DNA of 64,000 bases from contig NZ_KB899660.1 in assembly GCF_000378385.1 (NCBI RefSeq), positions 496,001-560,000 on the forward strand, written 5' to 3'. This stretch comes from Paenibacillus daejeonensis DSM 15491 (GTDB taxonomy: Bacteria; Bacillota; Bacilli; Paenibacillales; Paenibacillaceae). A model generated the notes under the pieces. That model did no database searches and had not been told where the DNA came from. It worked only from the letters and a program-made list of their open reading frames with translations. Each line of letters starts with the position of its first letter. The first letter of the stretch is position 1. The position numbers and the translations under genes are program-made. This document shows positions 8,792 through 17,534 of this stretch, piece by piece.

Positions 8792-9662
8792 GTGCAGACA
8801 CCTCGTCTCCTGAGAATATCCGGTTATCAATTAACCGGGTCCGGCCAAAACGTACCGCCAAAGCTGCAATCCAACGCGTACCGCTTGTTAATTGCCCTTC
8901 GGGTACCGTCAGTTCGGGAAAGGTTAAAATTTCAGCATAATCGAGCTCTGCCAGCGGGACATCGTTGATCTGCTGTCTCATCCGCTCAGCGGTCTCTTGT
9001 GCGCTCAGACCGTCATCCAGCCACCCCTTGACCCGGGATAGCGTCCGGGATAGCGCCAGTGCCTGAACGCGCTCCTCCTCATTGAGGTAAACGTTCCGCG
9101 AACTCAGAGCCAAGCCGTCCGGCTCACGAACGGTCTCACAAGGGACAATTTCAACCGGCATGTCGAGATCCTGAACCATGGTCGTAATGACTGCAACTTG
9201 CTGAGCATCCTTCATGCCAAAGTAAGCCCGATCCGGCATTGCAATATGGAACAGCTTGCTCACCACCGTACCCACGCCATCAAAGTGGCCGGGCCGGGAT
9301 GCGCCGCACAGCCGATCGGTTACGCCAGACACCAGCACCCGGGTGGCCAACGGCCTGGGATACATTTCTGCTACTGCTGGCATAAACACAAGATTCGCTC
9401 CTGCCGCTTCAGCCAAAGCCGTATCCCGCTCCGCATCCCGCGGGTAGCGCTCAAAATCCTCACCGGGACCGAACTGCAACGGATTGACGAAAATGCTGAC
9501 AACCGTCAGGCCGCATTCTGTGACCGAGCGACGAATTAGACTGGCGTGTCCTTCATGAAGAAACCCCATCGTCGGCACGAGACCTACCTTGGCATCGGAA
9601 TGAGTAGAGCGGAAGGTCTGGATCTCATCCCTAAGCTCTGAAATCTTAGTGACAACTCTCAT
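8784..9662 (-). CDS. panC: Pantothenate synthetase (pantoate-beta-alanine ligase)
   Basis: ATP-dependent ligation of pantoate and beta-alanine. 292 aa. The adenylate-forming motif [13 protein letters not shown] (about 31-43) is intact, as are FVNPLQF and later KMSKS-like residues in ALSSRN. Cytoplasmic. It overlaps panB upstream by 4 bp (ATGA type) and panD downstream by 8 bp, so the three enzymes should be translated together. Confidence 0.96.
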   Translation of the reverse strand: MRVVTKISELRDEIQTFRSTHSDAKVGLVPTMGFLHEGHASLIRRSVTECGLTVVSIFVNPLQFGPGEDFERYPRDAERDTALAEAAGANLVFMPAVAEMYPRPLATRVLVSGVTDRLCGASRPGHFDGVGTVVSKLFHIAMPDRAYFGMKDAQQVAVITTMVQDLDMPVEIVPCETVREPDGLALSSRNVYLNEEERVQALALSRTLSRVKGWLDDGLSAQETAERMRQQINDVPLAELDYAEILTFPELTVPEGQLTSGTRWIAALAVRFGRTRLIDNRIFSGDEVSAHV

Positions 9663-10519
9663 CCCTTGTCCTGCTCCTTCCCGCTGCCATAGACTGCGGC
9701 AGGCGCTGGCGAATCTCCAGCAAAACTGTGTTCTTCTGTTGGGAAGCTCCCGGATTTGACATCCGAGGCATAGCGGCCAATCGCTTCCCTGATCGTAGTA
9801 CCGATATCGGCATACGTCTGAACAAATTTTTTCTTCTTGTAATCAGCATCGTACTGTAGAATGTCGTGATAGACCAGCACCTGCCCATCACAGCCCTTTC
9901 CTGCACCAATACCAATCGTTGGAATAGAGACCGCTGAGGTAATCTCCTCTGCGACAGAAGATACTACCATCTCCAGAACAATTGCACTTGCGCCAGCTTG
10001 TTCCAGCGCGATGGCATCCGCCAGCAAACGCTTGGCATCTTGCTCTTGCTTGCCCTGCACGCGATAGCCACCAAGCTGATGCACGGATTGCGGCGTCAGT
10101 CCTAGATGGCCAACCACCGGAATCCCGCCACGGACACACCCTCTTACTTCCTCGGCAATTTCTTCGCCGCCCTCCAGCTTGACTGCATGGGCCAGACCTT
10201 CCTGCATCAGCCGCGCCGCGTTGCGCAGCGTGGTTTCCATACCAGTGTGATAAGACATAAAAGGCATATCCGCCAAAATAAAGGTGGACGTCGCTCCGCG
10301 CGCCACCGCCCGCGTATGGTATACCATATCATCGATGGTTACCGGTACCGTTGTATGATAGCCGAGTACTACATTCCCCAGCGAATCGCCTACTAATATA
10401 GCATCGATCCCTGCTTGCTCCGCCAATCTGGCTGATGGGTAATCATAGGCGGTTATAAACGAGATCGGCTGACCTTGCTTCTTCATTTGCTTCATCTTTG
10501 TCACAGTAAGTGATGCCAT
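9659..10519 (-). CDS. panB: 3-methyl-2-oxobutanoate hydroxymethyltransferase
   Basis: First committed step of pantothenate synthesis: hydroxymethyl transfer from methylene-tetrahydrofolate to ketoisovalerate. The TIM-barrel motifs ITAYDYPSARLAEQAG, VGDSLGNVVLGY and the active-site segment IGIGAGKGCDGQ are present. I set the start at the ATG at 10519, because GGGAGG lies nine bases upstream; a TTG at 10528 is possible. The C-terminal about 25 residues are low-complexity and poorly conserved. The gene heads panBCD and has a roughly 210-nt structured leader. Confidence 0.95.
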   Translation of the reverse strand: MASLTVTKMKQMKKQGQPISFITAYDYPSARLAEQAGIDAILVGDSLGNVVLGYHTTVPVTIDDMVYHTRAVARGATSTFILADMPFMSYHTGMETTLRNAARLMQEGLAHAVKLEGGEEIAEEVRGCVRGGIPVVGHLGLTPQSVHQLGGYRVQGKQEQDAKRLLADAIALEQAGASAIVLEMVVSSVAEEITSAVSIPTIGIGAGKGCDGQVLVYHDILQYDADYKKKKFVQTYADIGTTIREAIGRYASDVKSGSFPTEEHSFAGDSPAPAAVYGSGKEQDKG

Positions 10520-10553
10520 CTTCAACAACCTCCCTGGTTAGGATGCACACAAC

Positions 10554-10584
10554 AAAAAAACCTTTTAGCCGTGACTAAAAAGGT
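10554..10584 (-). terminator. Intrinsic terminator inside the panB leader (attenuator)
   Basis: In the minus-strand RNA, ACCTTTTTAG pairs with CTAAAAGGT and is followed by seven T residues. It lies about 35 nt before the panB start and downstream of the promoter at 10746-10775, so it should stop transcription before panB unless prevented. An unpaired or antiterminator form was not identified with confidence. Confidence 0.7.
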
Positions 10585-10738
10585 CCCCAAACCAAAAAGG
10601 AACATCTAAACTTGCTTCCTTCTGTCTCGGTCCCTACGGCTCAGAGCAGAGTGCGTGACTTGCTACAATGATACATCGCACCGATGCCGCCGGGTACAAC
10701 TCCGCTTGGCGAATGCCGTCCCGAACATCTGGTGCATG
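10585..10738 (-). promoter_or_regulatory. Structured 5' leader of panBCD
   Basis: About 150 nt of transcribed leader precede the attenuator. It starts near a GGTGCATGCACC palindrome and contains further G/C-rich segments. Two blocks recur: AGATGTTC and GGGACC each appear twice. A conserved pan RNA motif has been described upstream of panB in Bacillales, and this leader may be a member, but I could not verify the diagnostic bulged adenosines. No T-box sequence was found. Confidence 0.45.
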
Positions 10739-10745
10739 CACCTGT

Positions 10746-10775
10746 AGTATACCACACCAAAAAGGCAGCCGTCTA
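10746..10775 (-). promoter_or_regulatory. SigA-type promoter of panBCD
   Basis: Extended -10 TGGTATACT (TATACT at 10746-10751) with TAGACG at 10770-10775, an 18-bp spacer. The -35 lies within the birA terminator hairpin. Confidence 0.55.
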
Positions 10776-10786
10776 TGAACGGCCGC
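10759..10786 (-). terminator. Terminator of the dapB-mgsA-bsh-cca-birA unit
   Basis: GGCGGCCGT and ACGGCTGCC pair around a six-base loop and are followed by five T residues on the minus strand, just after the birA stop. Confidence 0.8.
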
Positions 10787-10799
10787 CGTGCCTGTCCGA

Positions 10800-11762
10800 T
10801 TATGCCATCTCTGCCGAATAAATCGGTTGAATACTGCCGTCTGCTTCTTGAAGCAGTAATGCTCCCTGAGGGCTGAGTCCGACTGGCGTGCCCCGCCGCT
10901 CCCCTTGGGGCGTTAGCAGCAAAGCAGGTTGCCCTAGCGATACGCTGAGCGCCTCCCAGAGCAAGCGAATGGGCTCAAAGCCTTGAACTTCGTACAGTCC
11001 CATGAGGGCTTCGAGCTCCTGGAGAAATGTATGGACAATCTCCGATCGGCTCCAGACGCGATTCCCGGCCATCCGCAGGGATACCGTCCTCTCCCGAATG
11101 GCTTCGGGAAAGTCATCCGCTTCCAGATTGACGCTAATCCCAATTCCAGCGATGACATATCGTAACCGATCCTCTTCAGCCGTCGACTCCAGTAGAATAC
11201 CGCTCAGCTTGCGGCCCTCCACCAACAGATCATTGGGCCATTTGATGCCAATCTCCAGCTCTGTCACCCTCCGGAGCGCGCGGCACAGAGCTACCGCGGT
11301 CAACAGGGTTAATTGTGGGGTATAGGGGAGCGGAATTTCTGGACGCAGGATGAGACTCATCCAGATTCCCTTGCCTGGCGGTGAGACAAAGCTGCGTCCC
11401 AACCTCCCTCTGCCCTGCACCTGCTGATCCGATATGACCAGCGTCCCGTCCTCTGCCCCCTGCTCGGCAAGTTCGCGAGCACGGTTTTGTGTGGAATCAA
11501 TCGTTTCGTACCAATAGACGGATTTGCCGTATCTTCCTCCTGCCAACTGGGTATGCAGTGTATCATAGTCCAGCTTGTCCGGTGCAGAGATTAGCCGATA
11601 CCCGAGCCGCGGAGCGGCCTCAAACACATATCCTTTGCTTTCAAGCTTCTTAATCTGCTTCCAGACAGCGGTTCGGCTAACTTCGAGCTCACGGCTGATG
11701 GCCTCACCGGATACATATTCACCAGCCTGCCGGGACAACAGCTGCACTAATTTATCGCTCAT
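10800..11762 (-). CDS. birA: Bifunctional biotin repressor / biotin-protein ligase
   Basis: 320 aa. The N-terminal winged helix-turn-helix (about 1-60, SGEAISRELEVSRTAVWKQIKKL) binds the biotin operator. The central catalytic domain carries the biotinyl-AMP motif GRGRLGRSF and the KWPNDLL segment, and the C-terminal part is an SH3-like domain. It attaches biotin to acetyl-CoA and pyruvate carboxylases and represses biotin genes. A good AAAGGAG lies before the ATG. It overlaps cca by 4 bp. Confidence 0.95.
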   Translation of the reverse strand: MSDKLVQLLSRQAGEYVSGEAISRELEVSRTAVWKQIKKLESKGYVFEAAPRLGYRLISAPDKLDYDTLHTQLAGGRYGKSVYWYETIDSTQNRARELAEQGAEDGTLVISDQQVQGRGRLGRSFVSPPGKGIWMSLILRPEIPLPYTPQLTLLTAVALCRALRRVTELEIGIKWPNDLLVEGRKLSGILLESTAEEDRLRYVIAGIGISVNLEADDFPEAIRERTVSLRMAGNRVWSRSEIVHTFLQELEALMGLYEVQGFEPIRLLWEALSVSLGQPALLLTPQGERRGTPVGLSPQGALLLQEADGSIQPIYSAEMA

Positions 11763-13018
11763 GCTTGCTCCTTTGCATTCAGGGAAATCGCCCGCTGTTC
11801 GAGAGCCTCCCTGGTATTATCAACCCGTCCCAGCGCTGCCTCCAACAACAACTGCTGGAGCAGAGGCTTCATCCAGGGGCCGGGCCGGCGGTCAAGCAGC
11901 TTCTGGATCTCATGACCGCTCACTGCCAGCTCCTGCAGTGTAGCGGGACTCAACTCGTCCAGCCATTGCTGCAACTGTTGTGGAGGCCCCTTCACAGTAA
12001 ATGATGGCAGAGGAAGCATTCCGCTGGCCAACACTTCCAGCCAGCGTGCAGCCGGTTCCCGGCCATGCTCGACAATCACACGGGTCCATCTTTCCCGATC
12101 GGTTGTCTCTGTCGTCTCCTCCTCAACAGAAGCTATCATCCGTTGGTGAAAAGCAACAGCGGCGCTAATCCCGTCCGCACGTCGGGTCGCATAACGCAAA
12201 CTGCGCAGCATCGCGCCCGCTTCCTTGCTGCTCATCCCGGCTAGAATACTGAGTGCAACCCATCTGGCATCCCGATCAGGTAATCTGCTGAGTCCCTCAA
12301 TCTTGGAATGGTCGAGCTTGGCTGAGAGTGCAAGCGGTTCGCGCGTATGATGCAGCAATTCACTCTCTGACAGCAAAGCGCAGGCCCGGTCCGGATCAGG
12401 TCCGCCGATCATTTTGTCCAATTCTACGCCAACGCGCTCCATGGCGATATGGCGCAGCAAAGCCCGATGATGCAACACGGCCTCCCAAGTTCCGGTTTCC
12501 ATTCGCGCATGCAGACGCGCTGCAAAGCGAATGCCCCGCAGCATCCGAAGTGCATCTTCCTGTAGTCTGGCATCTGGATCCCCTACACAGCGGATAACGC
12601 GCTGCTCCAAATCCTGCTGGCCGCCGAAGGGGTCAATCATTCGCCCCTCCCGGTCCATTGCCATGGCATTGATCGTAAAATCCCGTCGGCGCAGATCCTC
12701 GGTCAGGCTCGGAATATACTCTACCTTGCTCGGTCTGCGGAACCCCTCGTAGGCCGACTCCTTCCGATACGTCGTTACCTCAAAGTGGCCCTGTTCCGTG
12801 ATGACTGTGACCGTGCCATGCTGCAGTCCGGTCGGCAATGTGCGCGTAAACAGCTTCATTACCTGCTCCGGCAAAGCAGATGTCGCAATGTCGACATCGG
12901 TTACCTCATCCCCAAGCAACGCATCGCGGACGCAGCCGCCGACGAATACTGCTTCATATGACTCGCACAGACGGTCCAGAACTGGCAGCGCCGATTTCAT
13001 GGGCTCATGAGTGATCAT
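11759..13018 (-). CDS. cca: CCA tRNA nucleotidyltransferase
   Basis: Adds or repairs the 3' CCA of tRNAs. The class II head domain has GGCVRDALLG and the catalytic DVDIATS, followed by the RRDFTINAMA and DPFGGQ motifs. I chose the start at 13018 because AGGAGG sits seven bases upstream; an upstream ATG at 13036 that overlaps the bshA stop would bury that site in coding sequence. The C-terminal region is longer and more variable. It lies between bshA and birA, as in B. subtilis. Confidence 0.94.
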   Translation of the reverse strand: MITHEPMKSALPVLDRLCESYEAVFVGGCVRDALLGDEVTDVDIATSALPEQVMKLFTRTLPTGLQHGTVTVITEQGHFEVTTYRKESAYEGFRRPSKVEYIPSLTEDLRRRDFTINAMAMDREGRMIDPFGGQQDLEQRVIRCVGDPDARLQEDALRMLRGIRFAARLHARMETGTWEAVLHHRALLRHIAMERVGVELDKMIGGPDPDRACALLSESELLHHTREPLALSAKLDHSKIEGLSRLPDRDARWVALSILAGMSSKEAGAMLRSLRYATRRADGISAAVAFHQRMIASVEEETTETTDRERWTRVIVEHGREPAARWLEVLASGMLPLPSFTVKGPPQQLQQWLDELSPATLQELAVSGHEIQKLLDRRPGPWMKPLLQQLLLEAALGRVDNTREALEQRAISLNAKEQA

Positions 13019-13035
13019 GGACTCGCCTCCTGCCA

Positions 13036-14199
13036 TTAATCGTTACATAGTGTCATGGGTACCGGTGCCTCAATGCCTAGAACCCGGTAGTAGATTTGCT
13101 CATATTCGGACGTTATCCGATCATTGCAAAAACGGGTGCGTGCCCGGTGCAGACAGGCTTCTCGGAATTGCTCATACAATGCTGGCTGACTCAGCAACCG
13201 GACACTGTTAGCCGCCATATCGGTCACATCACCGATCGTGGAGAGATATCCTGTCTCACCATGGGTCACAAGCTCTGGAATACCGCCTGCCATGGATCCA
13301 ATTGTTGGTACACCGCACGCCATCGCTTCAAGAGCCACCAGGCCGAAGCTTTCCTTCTCCGAAGGCAGCAGCATCAGATCGGCCAACGAAATCACTTGTG
13401 CCACATCGTCCTGCTTGCCCAAGTAATGGACTTTCCCTTCGAGGCCCATCTCCTTGACTTTGCACTGGATGCGGGTCAGATCCGGACCCTCACCGACAAG
13501 CAGGAGCTTGGCGGGCACCGATTCCTGGACTTGGGCAAAGATTTCGATGACGTCGCCGACCCGCTTCACTGGACGGAAATTGGAGATATGCATCAAAATC
13601 TTCTCTTCCGGCTTGGCATAGTCGGTCCGAAGCGTGCGAATATCACGGGGGTAATAGATGCGCTTATCGACAAAGTTATAGGTCAGATCGATGGGCTGCG
13701 TAATGTCCAGCAGCTCCTTCGTCTCGTTGATCAGATCAGCTGACACGGCCGTGACGGCATCACTCTGCAGGATACCCAGACGGATCATGTCTTTCAGGGA
13801 TTCATCCTGAGCAAGCACGGTAATGTCAGTTCCATGAAGCGTTGTCACCGTCTTGAGTCCATTGCCTGTCATTTGCTTGGCCAGAAAGGCACAGATCGCA
13901 TGGGGAACCGCATAATGGACATGCAGCAGATCCAGATTTTGCATCTTGGCGACTTGGGCCATTTTGCTTGCAAGCGACAGATCATACGGCGGATAGCGGA
14001 AAACGTAATAATCATTGACTTCCACTTCATGGTAATAAATGTTTTTACGGAATTTGCCGAGCCGGAACGGGATGCTGTGCGTGATGAAATGAATCTCATG
14101 GCCTCGCTCGGCCAGCAGTTTGCCCAGTTCTGTTGCTACTACACCAGAGCCTCCCAGTGTGGGATAGCAGGTGATGCCGATTTTGAGCGGCTTCGCCAT
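13036..14199 (-). CDS. bshA: N-acetyl-alpha-D-glucosaminyl L-malate synthase
   Basis: GT4-family glycosyltransferase that starts bacillithiol synthesis by joining UDP-GlcNAc and malate. It begins with KIGITCYPTLGGSGVVATELG and has the C-terminal donor-binding E-x7-E segment (PSEKESFGLVALEAMACG). 387 aa, normal for BshA. The ATG at 14199 is preceded by GGGGTG; an alternative GTG lies 12 bases upstream. bshB1 lies upstream across a structured spacer, so both early bacillithiol steps are encoded together. Confidence 0.94.
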   Translation of the reverse strand: MAKPLKIGITCYPTLGGSGVVATELGKLLAERGHEIHFITHSIPFRLGKFRKNIYYHEVEVNDYYVFRYPPYDLSLASKMAQVAKMQNLDLLHVHYAVPHAICAFLAKQMTGNGLKTVTTLHGTDITVLAQDESLKDMIRLGILQSDAVTAVSADLINETKELLDITQPIDLTYNFVDKRIYYPRDIRTLRTDYAKPEEKILMHISNFRPVKRVGDVIEIFAQVQESVPAKLLLVGEGPDLTRIQCKVKEMGLEGKVHYLGKQDDVAQVISLADLMLLPSEKESFGLVALEAMACGVPTIGSMAGGIPELVTHGETGYLSTIGDVTDMAANSVRLLSQPALYEQFREACLHRARTRFCNDRITSEYEQIYYRVLGIEAPVPMTLCND

Positions 14200-14211
14200 T
14201 CGTGTGTACAC

Positions 14212-14465
14212 CCCATTTACGCTTCTGTTTATACAGTGGTCAACACGGAGCCTAAGTGGGTCGGATCGTTCCTCCGATCGCTGTTGTACCCGGATTTCTT
14301 GAATTATTACCCCTTCAGAGGGGGAAATCCGGGGACAAAGGCGAACACTTCAACGCTTTCTGCAAGAAAGCGACTTCGAAAGCATACGCTAATCTCCAGA
14401 ACGATTCCGCCCACTTCTGCCCTTCACCACAATACTAAGTACAGATAGATATATATTGGCTGTTC
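14212..14465. repeat. Structured intergenic element between bshB1 and bshA
   Basis: No gene is visible. Three successive hairpin-forming segments occur: GATCG/CGATC near 14267-14282, CCGGATTTC/GAAATCCGG with an inner CCCCT/AGGGG near 14290-14335, and CGCTTTCT/AGAAAGCG near 14356-14374. The series resembles dispersed structured repeats that I associate with Paenibacillus genomes, but this cannot be confirmed from one window. Confidence 0.4.
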
Positions 14466-15167
14466 TTAAAATAAATGAATCGGGTGCGGCCGTTTGACCG
14501 CGAAACCTTCTGCGAATGCCCAAATGCGTTGGGCGCCGAGCAGGCGGTCGCGAGCTTCTACATTGTCCACATAGGCCCCGGTTAACGGAGTAGCTACCCG
14601 GTCCTCTCCCGGCGCCGCCGCCTGGAACTGCGAGGCATAGCAGCGGAGGGCTTGTCTCTTTTGCTCGTAATGCTGGCTCACATCCACCATCAGATCAACG
14701 GATTCAACATCATTAATGTAGTAGAATATCAACTGCTCGACGGTGACGGCGGGCAGCTCTGGCATGTAGCGGCGCAGCTTGGCGTTGAATACCGCCTGTT
14801 CGATCAATGCGCTGCAAGCGATATGGTCAGGGTGACGGTCCTTCCAGAAAGGTGCAAAGACGATCCTCGGCCGGTGCCGGCGAATCTCGGCTGTGACTGC
14901 CGCCACTTGCTCCTCCGATCCTGTCAGTCCCCTGTCGGGGAGCGCTAGGCAAGATCGTGCGGATAGACCAAGCACCGCGGAGGCTGCGGCAGCTTCCTGC
15001 TGCCTTAGCTCCACGGTGCCATTGGAAGACATCTCTGCGCGGGTCAGATCGCAGATGCCGACCCTGCTGCCTGCCTCCACCTGCTTGGCGATGGTACCGG
15101 CCATCCCGATCTCGACATCATCCGGATGTGCGCCAAAAGCAAGGATATCCAGCGTCTGGCCGGTCAT
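14466..15167 (-). CDS. bshB1: Bacillithiol N-acetylglucosaminyl-malate deacetylase BshB1
   Basis: Zinc-dependent LmbE/PIG-L deacetylase producing glucosaminyl-malate. The metal motif AHPDD is at residues 13-17, and RHPDH supplies the third ligand region. 233 aa, normal length. It overlaps mgsA by 4 bp and is followed by the structured spacer before bshA. Second step of bacillithiol synthesis; the product is cytoplasmic. Confidence 0.93.
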   Translation of the reverse strand: MTGQTLDILAFGAHPDDVEIGMAGTIAKQVEAGSRVGICDLTRAEMSSNGTVELRQQEAAAASAVLGLSARSCLALPDRGLTGSEEQVAAVTAEIRRHRPRIVFAPFWKDRHPDHIACSALIEQAVFNAKLRRYMPELPAVTVEQLIFYYINDVESVDLMVDVSQHYEQKRQALRCYASQFQAAAPGEDRVATPLTGAYVDNVEARDRLLGAQRIWAFAEGFAVKRPHPIHLF

Positions 15168-15589
15168 GCCAGATCCTCGCCCGGCTTGTACTTGTGGACA
15201 AGCTCACGCCATGCAAAATCTCCACGCTGCAGAGCTTTCACCAGCAGTTCCGCCGTCGCCACATTGGTGGCTACCGGTATCCCCTGTACGTCGCAAAGGC
15301 GAAGCAGAGCAATAATATCTGGCTCATGTGGTTGGGCCATCAGCGGATCCCGCAGGAAGATGATCAGGTCCATCTCATTTTGAGCTACCATAGCGCCAAT
15401 CTGTTGGTCGCCTCCAAGCGGACCTGACATAAACCGATGAATCTTCAGTGATGTCTGCTCCATGATGCGTGTACCGGTCGTACCGGTCGAATACAACGTG
15501 TGTTGCTGGCTGAAGACCGGCTCGTAAGCAATGACGAAGTTCACCATCTCTTCCTTCTTGCGGTCATGCGCGATAAAAGCGATGTTCAT
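15164..15589 (-). CDS. mgsA: Methylglyoxal synthase
   Basis: Converts dihydroxyacetone phosphate to methylglyoxal, relieving phosphate limitation in glycolysis. 141 aa with the [14 protein letters not shown] start, TGTTG phosphate-binding loop, [11 protein letters not shown] and the catalytic DPL motif FLRDPL. It overlaps bshB1, which fits the need for bacillithiol in methylglyoxal detoxification. The ribosome binding region is purine-rich (GGGGGAGAGAGAG). Confidence 0.96.
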   Translation of the reverse strand: MNIAFIAHDRKKEEMVNFVIAYEPVFSQQHTLYSTGTTGTRIMEQTSLKIHRFMSGPLGGDQQIGAMVAQNEMDLIIFLRDPLMAQPHEPDIIALLRLCDVQGIPVATNVATAELLVKALQRGDFAWRELVHKYKPGEDLA

Positions 15590-15627
15590 GTGCTCTCTCT
15601 CCCCCGTAGCTGTCCCTGGATAGTCGG

Positions 15628-16431
15628 TTAGTCCATCAAATGCTCGAAGCCGTAAATCATGCCGGTATAGCCGATTACTTTCTTGACTGCTACGTTCACA
15701 CCAGGCATGTAACCCGCCCGTTCATAGGAATCATGACGAATCTTGAGCGTCTGGCCATGACCGCCGAAGATAACCTCTTGCTGGGCAAATACACCCGGCA
15801 AACGTACACTGTGAATACGGAATCCATTGTAGTACCCACCACGGGAGCCTTCAATAATTTCCTCTTCCTTCGGATTGCCCTGACGCAATTCCTGACGTGT
15901 CTCGGCAATCATTTCAGCCGTCTTGATTGAGGTTCCCGAAGGCGCATCCAGCTTCTGGTCACCATGATACTCGATGATTTCGACATGAGGCATATATTTT
16001 GCAGCCTCGGCTGCAAATTTCATCATTAACAGTGCACCAATCGAGAAATTCGGAGCAATCAGGCCGCCGATTTCCGCATCGCGGCACAGCTTGTCCAGCG
16101 CTTCGATTTGCTCCGTTGAGAAGCCGGTTGTCCCAACCACGGGGCGTACGCCATGCTCAATAGCCGTGACGGTATTGCCATATGCGGCATGCGGCACTGT
16201 AAAGTCCACCAGTACCTGAGCTCCGGAATTGCGAAGCGCCTCCGCGAGATTATCAGTTACGAGCACACCGGTAGCCGGCTTGCCTACTAGCGAGCCGGCA
16301 TCGATCGGGCCAGCAGACGGATCCACCGCTGCTGCCAGTGTCAGTGCTTCGTCCTCCAATACCATTTTTACGACTTCACGGCCCATTCTGCCGCCTGCTC
16401 CGGTTACTGCTACTTTGATTGGTTCTGTCAT
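15628..16431 (-). CDS. dapB: 4-hydroxy-tetrahydrodipicolinate reductase
   Basis: Lysine and diaminopimelate pathway reductase, also needed for dipicolinate in spores. Nucleotide-binding [10 protein letters not shown] at the N-terminus, and the catalytic [15 protein letters not shown] segment. The ATG at 16431 was chosen with AGGTG upstream; a GTG at 16443 overlaps the preceding TPR stop as GTGA and is an equal alternative. The order dapB-mgsA-bshB1 is as in B. subtilis. Confidence 0.95.
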   Translation of the reverse strand: MTEPIKVAVTGAGGRMGREVVKMVLEDEALTLAAAVDPSAGPIDAGSLVGKPATGVLVTDNLAEALRNSGAQVLVDFTVPHAAYGNTVTAIEHGVRPVVGTTGFSTEQIEALDKLCRDAEIGGLIAPNFSIGALLMMKFAAEAAKYMPHVEIIEYHGDQKLDAPSGTSIKTAEMIAETRQELRQGNPKEEEIIEGSRGGYYNGFRIHSVRLPGVFAQQEVIFGGHGQTLKIRHDSYERAGYMPGVNVAVKKVIGYTGMIYGFEHLMD

Positions 16432-16439
16432 GTGCTTAT

Positions 16440-16985
16440 TCACCTGTTCCTTCGTCGTATTGGTCTGCCTGCCCGAGGGAGTGCAGTCCTTCTCTTGCGT
16501 CTGTATTCGGCATACAGCCGGCGGCCTGGATCATGCTGTGGATCGAGCTCTAACAGCCGTTTGATGCTCGCTGCCGCCTCCTCATACTGTCCCGCCTCTG
16601 CTTGCGCGGCTCCCAACAGAAGATAGGCTTCACCGTAAAGCGGGTCCAGCTCTAGCGCGTGCTGGAGCATGTGGACCGCATCTTCGGCTGGCTGTCGCCC
16701 GCTTTCCAGCAGATGTACCGCCTCAGTCGCCATTATCCTTGCCATTACCGTATCCAGATGATACTTGTATTCCTGATGGTCTCCACCCAGTCTGACAGCC
16801 TCTTGAGCATGGTGTCTGGCCTTGCCCCACTTCGCGCTGCGAGCGCAAGTAATCGAGCACCGGTAGTGATAGTCGGCCCGCTGCGGATTCGCAGCAATCG
16901 CCTGTTCGAACCATGTCACCGCCTGCTCGAAGTCGCCGCCCAGGATGGATTCGTAAGCTTTTTTAATTGCATCGTCGCCGTTCAT
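16440..16985 (-). CDS. TPR-repeat protein
   Basis: About 181 aa, largely tetratricopeptide repeats (AWTFEQAIAANPQRADYHYR-like unit near 20-55, and AEDAVHMLQHALELDPLYGEAYLLLG near 115-140). The C-terminus is very basic (about ten Arg/Lys in the last 25 residues), which could mean nucleic acid or membrane contact. The start at 16985 has AAGGAGG at ideal spacing. Function unknown; it is tightly linked to dapB. Confidence 0.75.
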   Translation of the reverse strand: MNGDDAIKKAYESILGGDFEQAVTWFEQAIAANPQRADYHYRCSITCARSAKWGKARHHAQEAVRLGGDHQEYKYHLDTVMARIMATEAVHLLESGRQPAEDAVHMLQHALELDPLYGEAYLLLGAAQAEAGQYEEAAASIKRLLELDPQHDPGRRLYAEYRRKRRTALPRAGRPIRRRNR

Positions 16986-17037
16986 ACGCCCATCCTCCTT
17001 GTACACAGGGATGATACAGCATATGTACGGCGCTCGC

Positions 17038-17370
17038 TTACGGTTCGTCTTTTCTCGTCCAGCGGGCCGCATCACGCGTATTGAATTTATGCATGACCTT
17101 ATCGTGCGCTTCCGCGAGATCTATACCTAGCGAGTTGGCAAAGCAAGCAAGAATGAAGAGGATATCCCCTAGCTCCATCTCAATTGAATTGTCTGCTTCA
17201 TCGCTTTTTTTGGGCTTCTCTCCGTACGTATGATTCACTTCTCTAGCCAGCTCGCCAACCTCTTCACTCATTCGGGCCAACATGGCTAGTGGACTGAAGT
17301 AACCTTCTTTGAACTGAGAGATATAATCGTCAACTTCCTTTTGAATCGCCGCCAGCGATTTCTCTGCCAT
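17038..17370 (-). CDS. ypjD: MazG-like nucleotide pyrophosphohydrolase (YpjD family)
   Basis: 110 aa. The all-alpha NTP pyrophosphohydrolase motif EEVGELAREVNH and the second metal motif EMELGDILF are both present. Family members hydrolyse NTPs or modified nucleotides. It begins the ypjD-TPR-dapB-mgsA unit and is transcribed divergently from the YitT-family gene. A likely promoter is listed at 17407-17435. Confidence 0.85.
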   Translation of the reverse strand: MAEKSLAAIQKEVDDYISQFKEGYFSPLAMLARMSEEVGELAREVNHTYGEKPKKSDEADNSIEMELGDILFILACFANSLGIDLAEAHDKVMHKFNTRDAARWTRKDEP

Positions 17371-17406
17371 GGGCTTTCCTCCTGCTTTCGAACAGTATCA
17401 CTCCAT

Positions 17407-17435
17407 ATGTTATCGTAAAGCCAGCTTGAAGACAA
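17407..17435 (-). promoter_or_regulatory. Probable SigA promoter of ypjD-dapB unit
   Basis: TTGTCT and TAACAT at a 17-bp spacing, 37 bases before the ypjD start. On the opposite strand, CATACTA near 17490 preceded by GCATA resembles a sporulation-sigma promoter for the YitT gene, with slightly long spacing. Confidence 0.45.
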
Positions 17436-17534
17436 TAGCCCGCTTCCCATCCCGGCACGATACATCGCATAGGATAAAGCTGGCGCTGCACATACTACTA
17501 CCATTGCCACATTCCGGTAGAGAGGAGGTTAACG

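Noticed and set aside
10585-10738. T-box riboswitch before panB
   Set aside because: No GGGTGG-type T-box sequence or specifier loop; pantothenate genes are not amino acid-tRNA targets.
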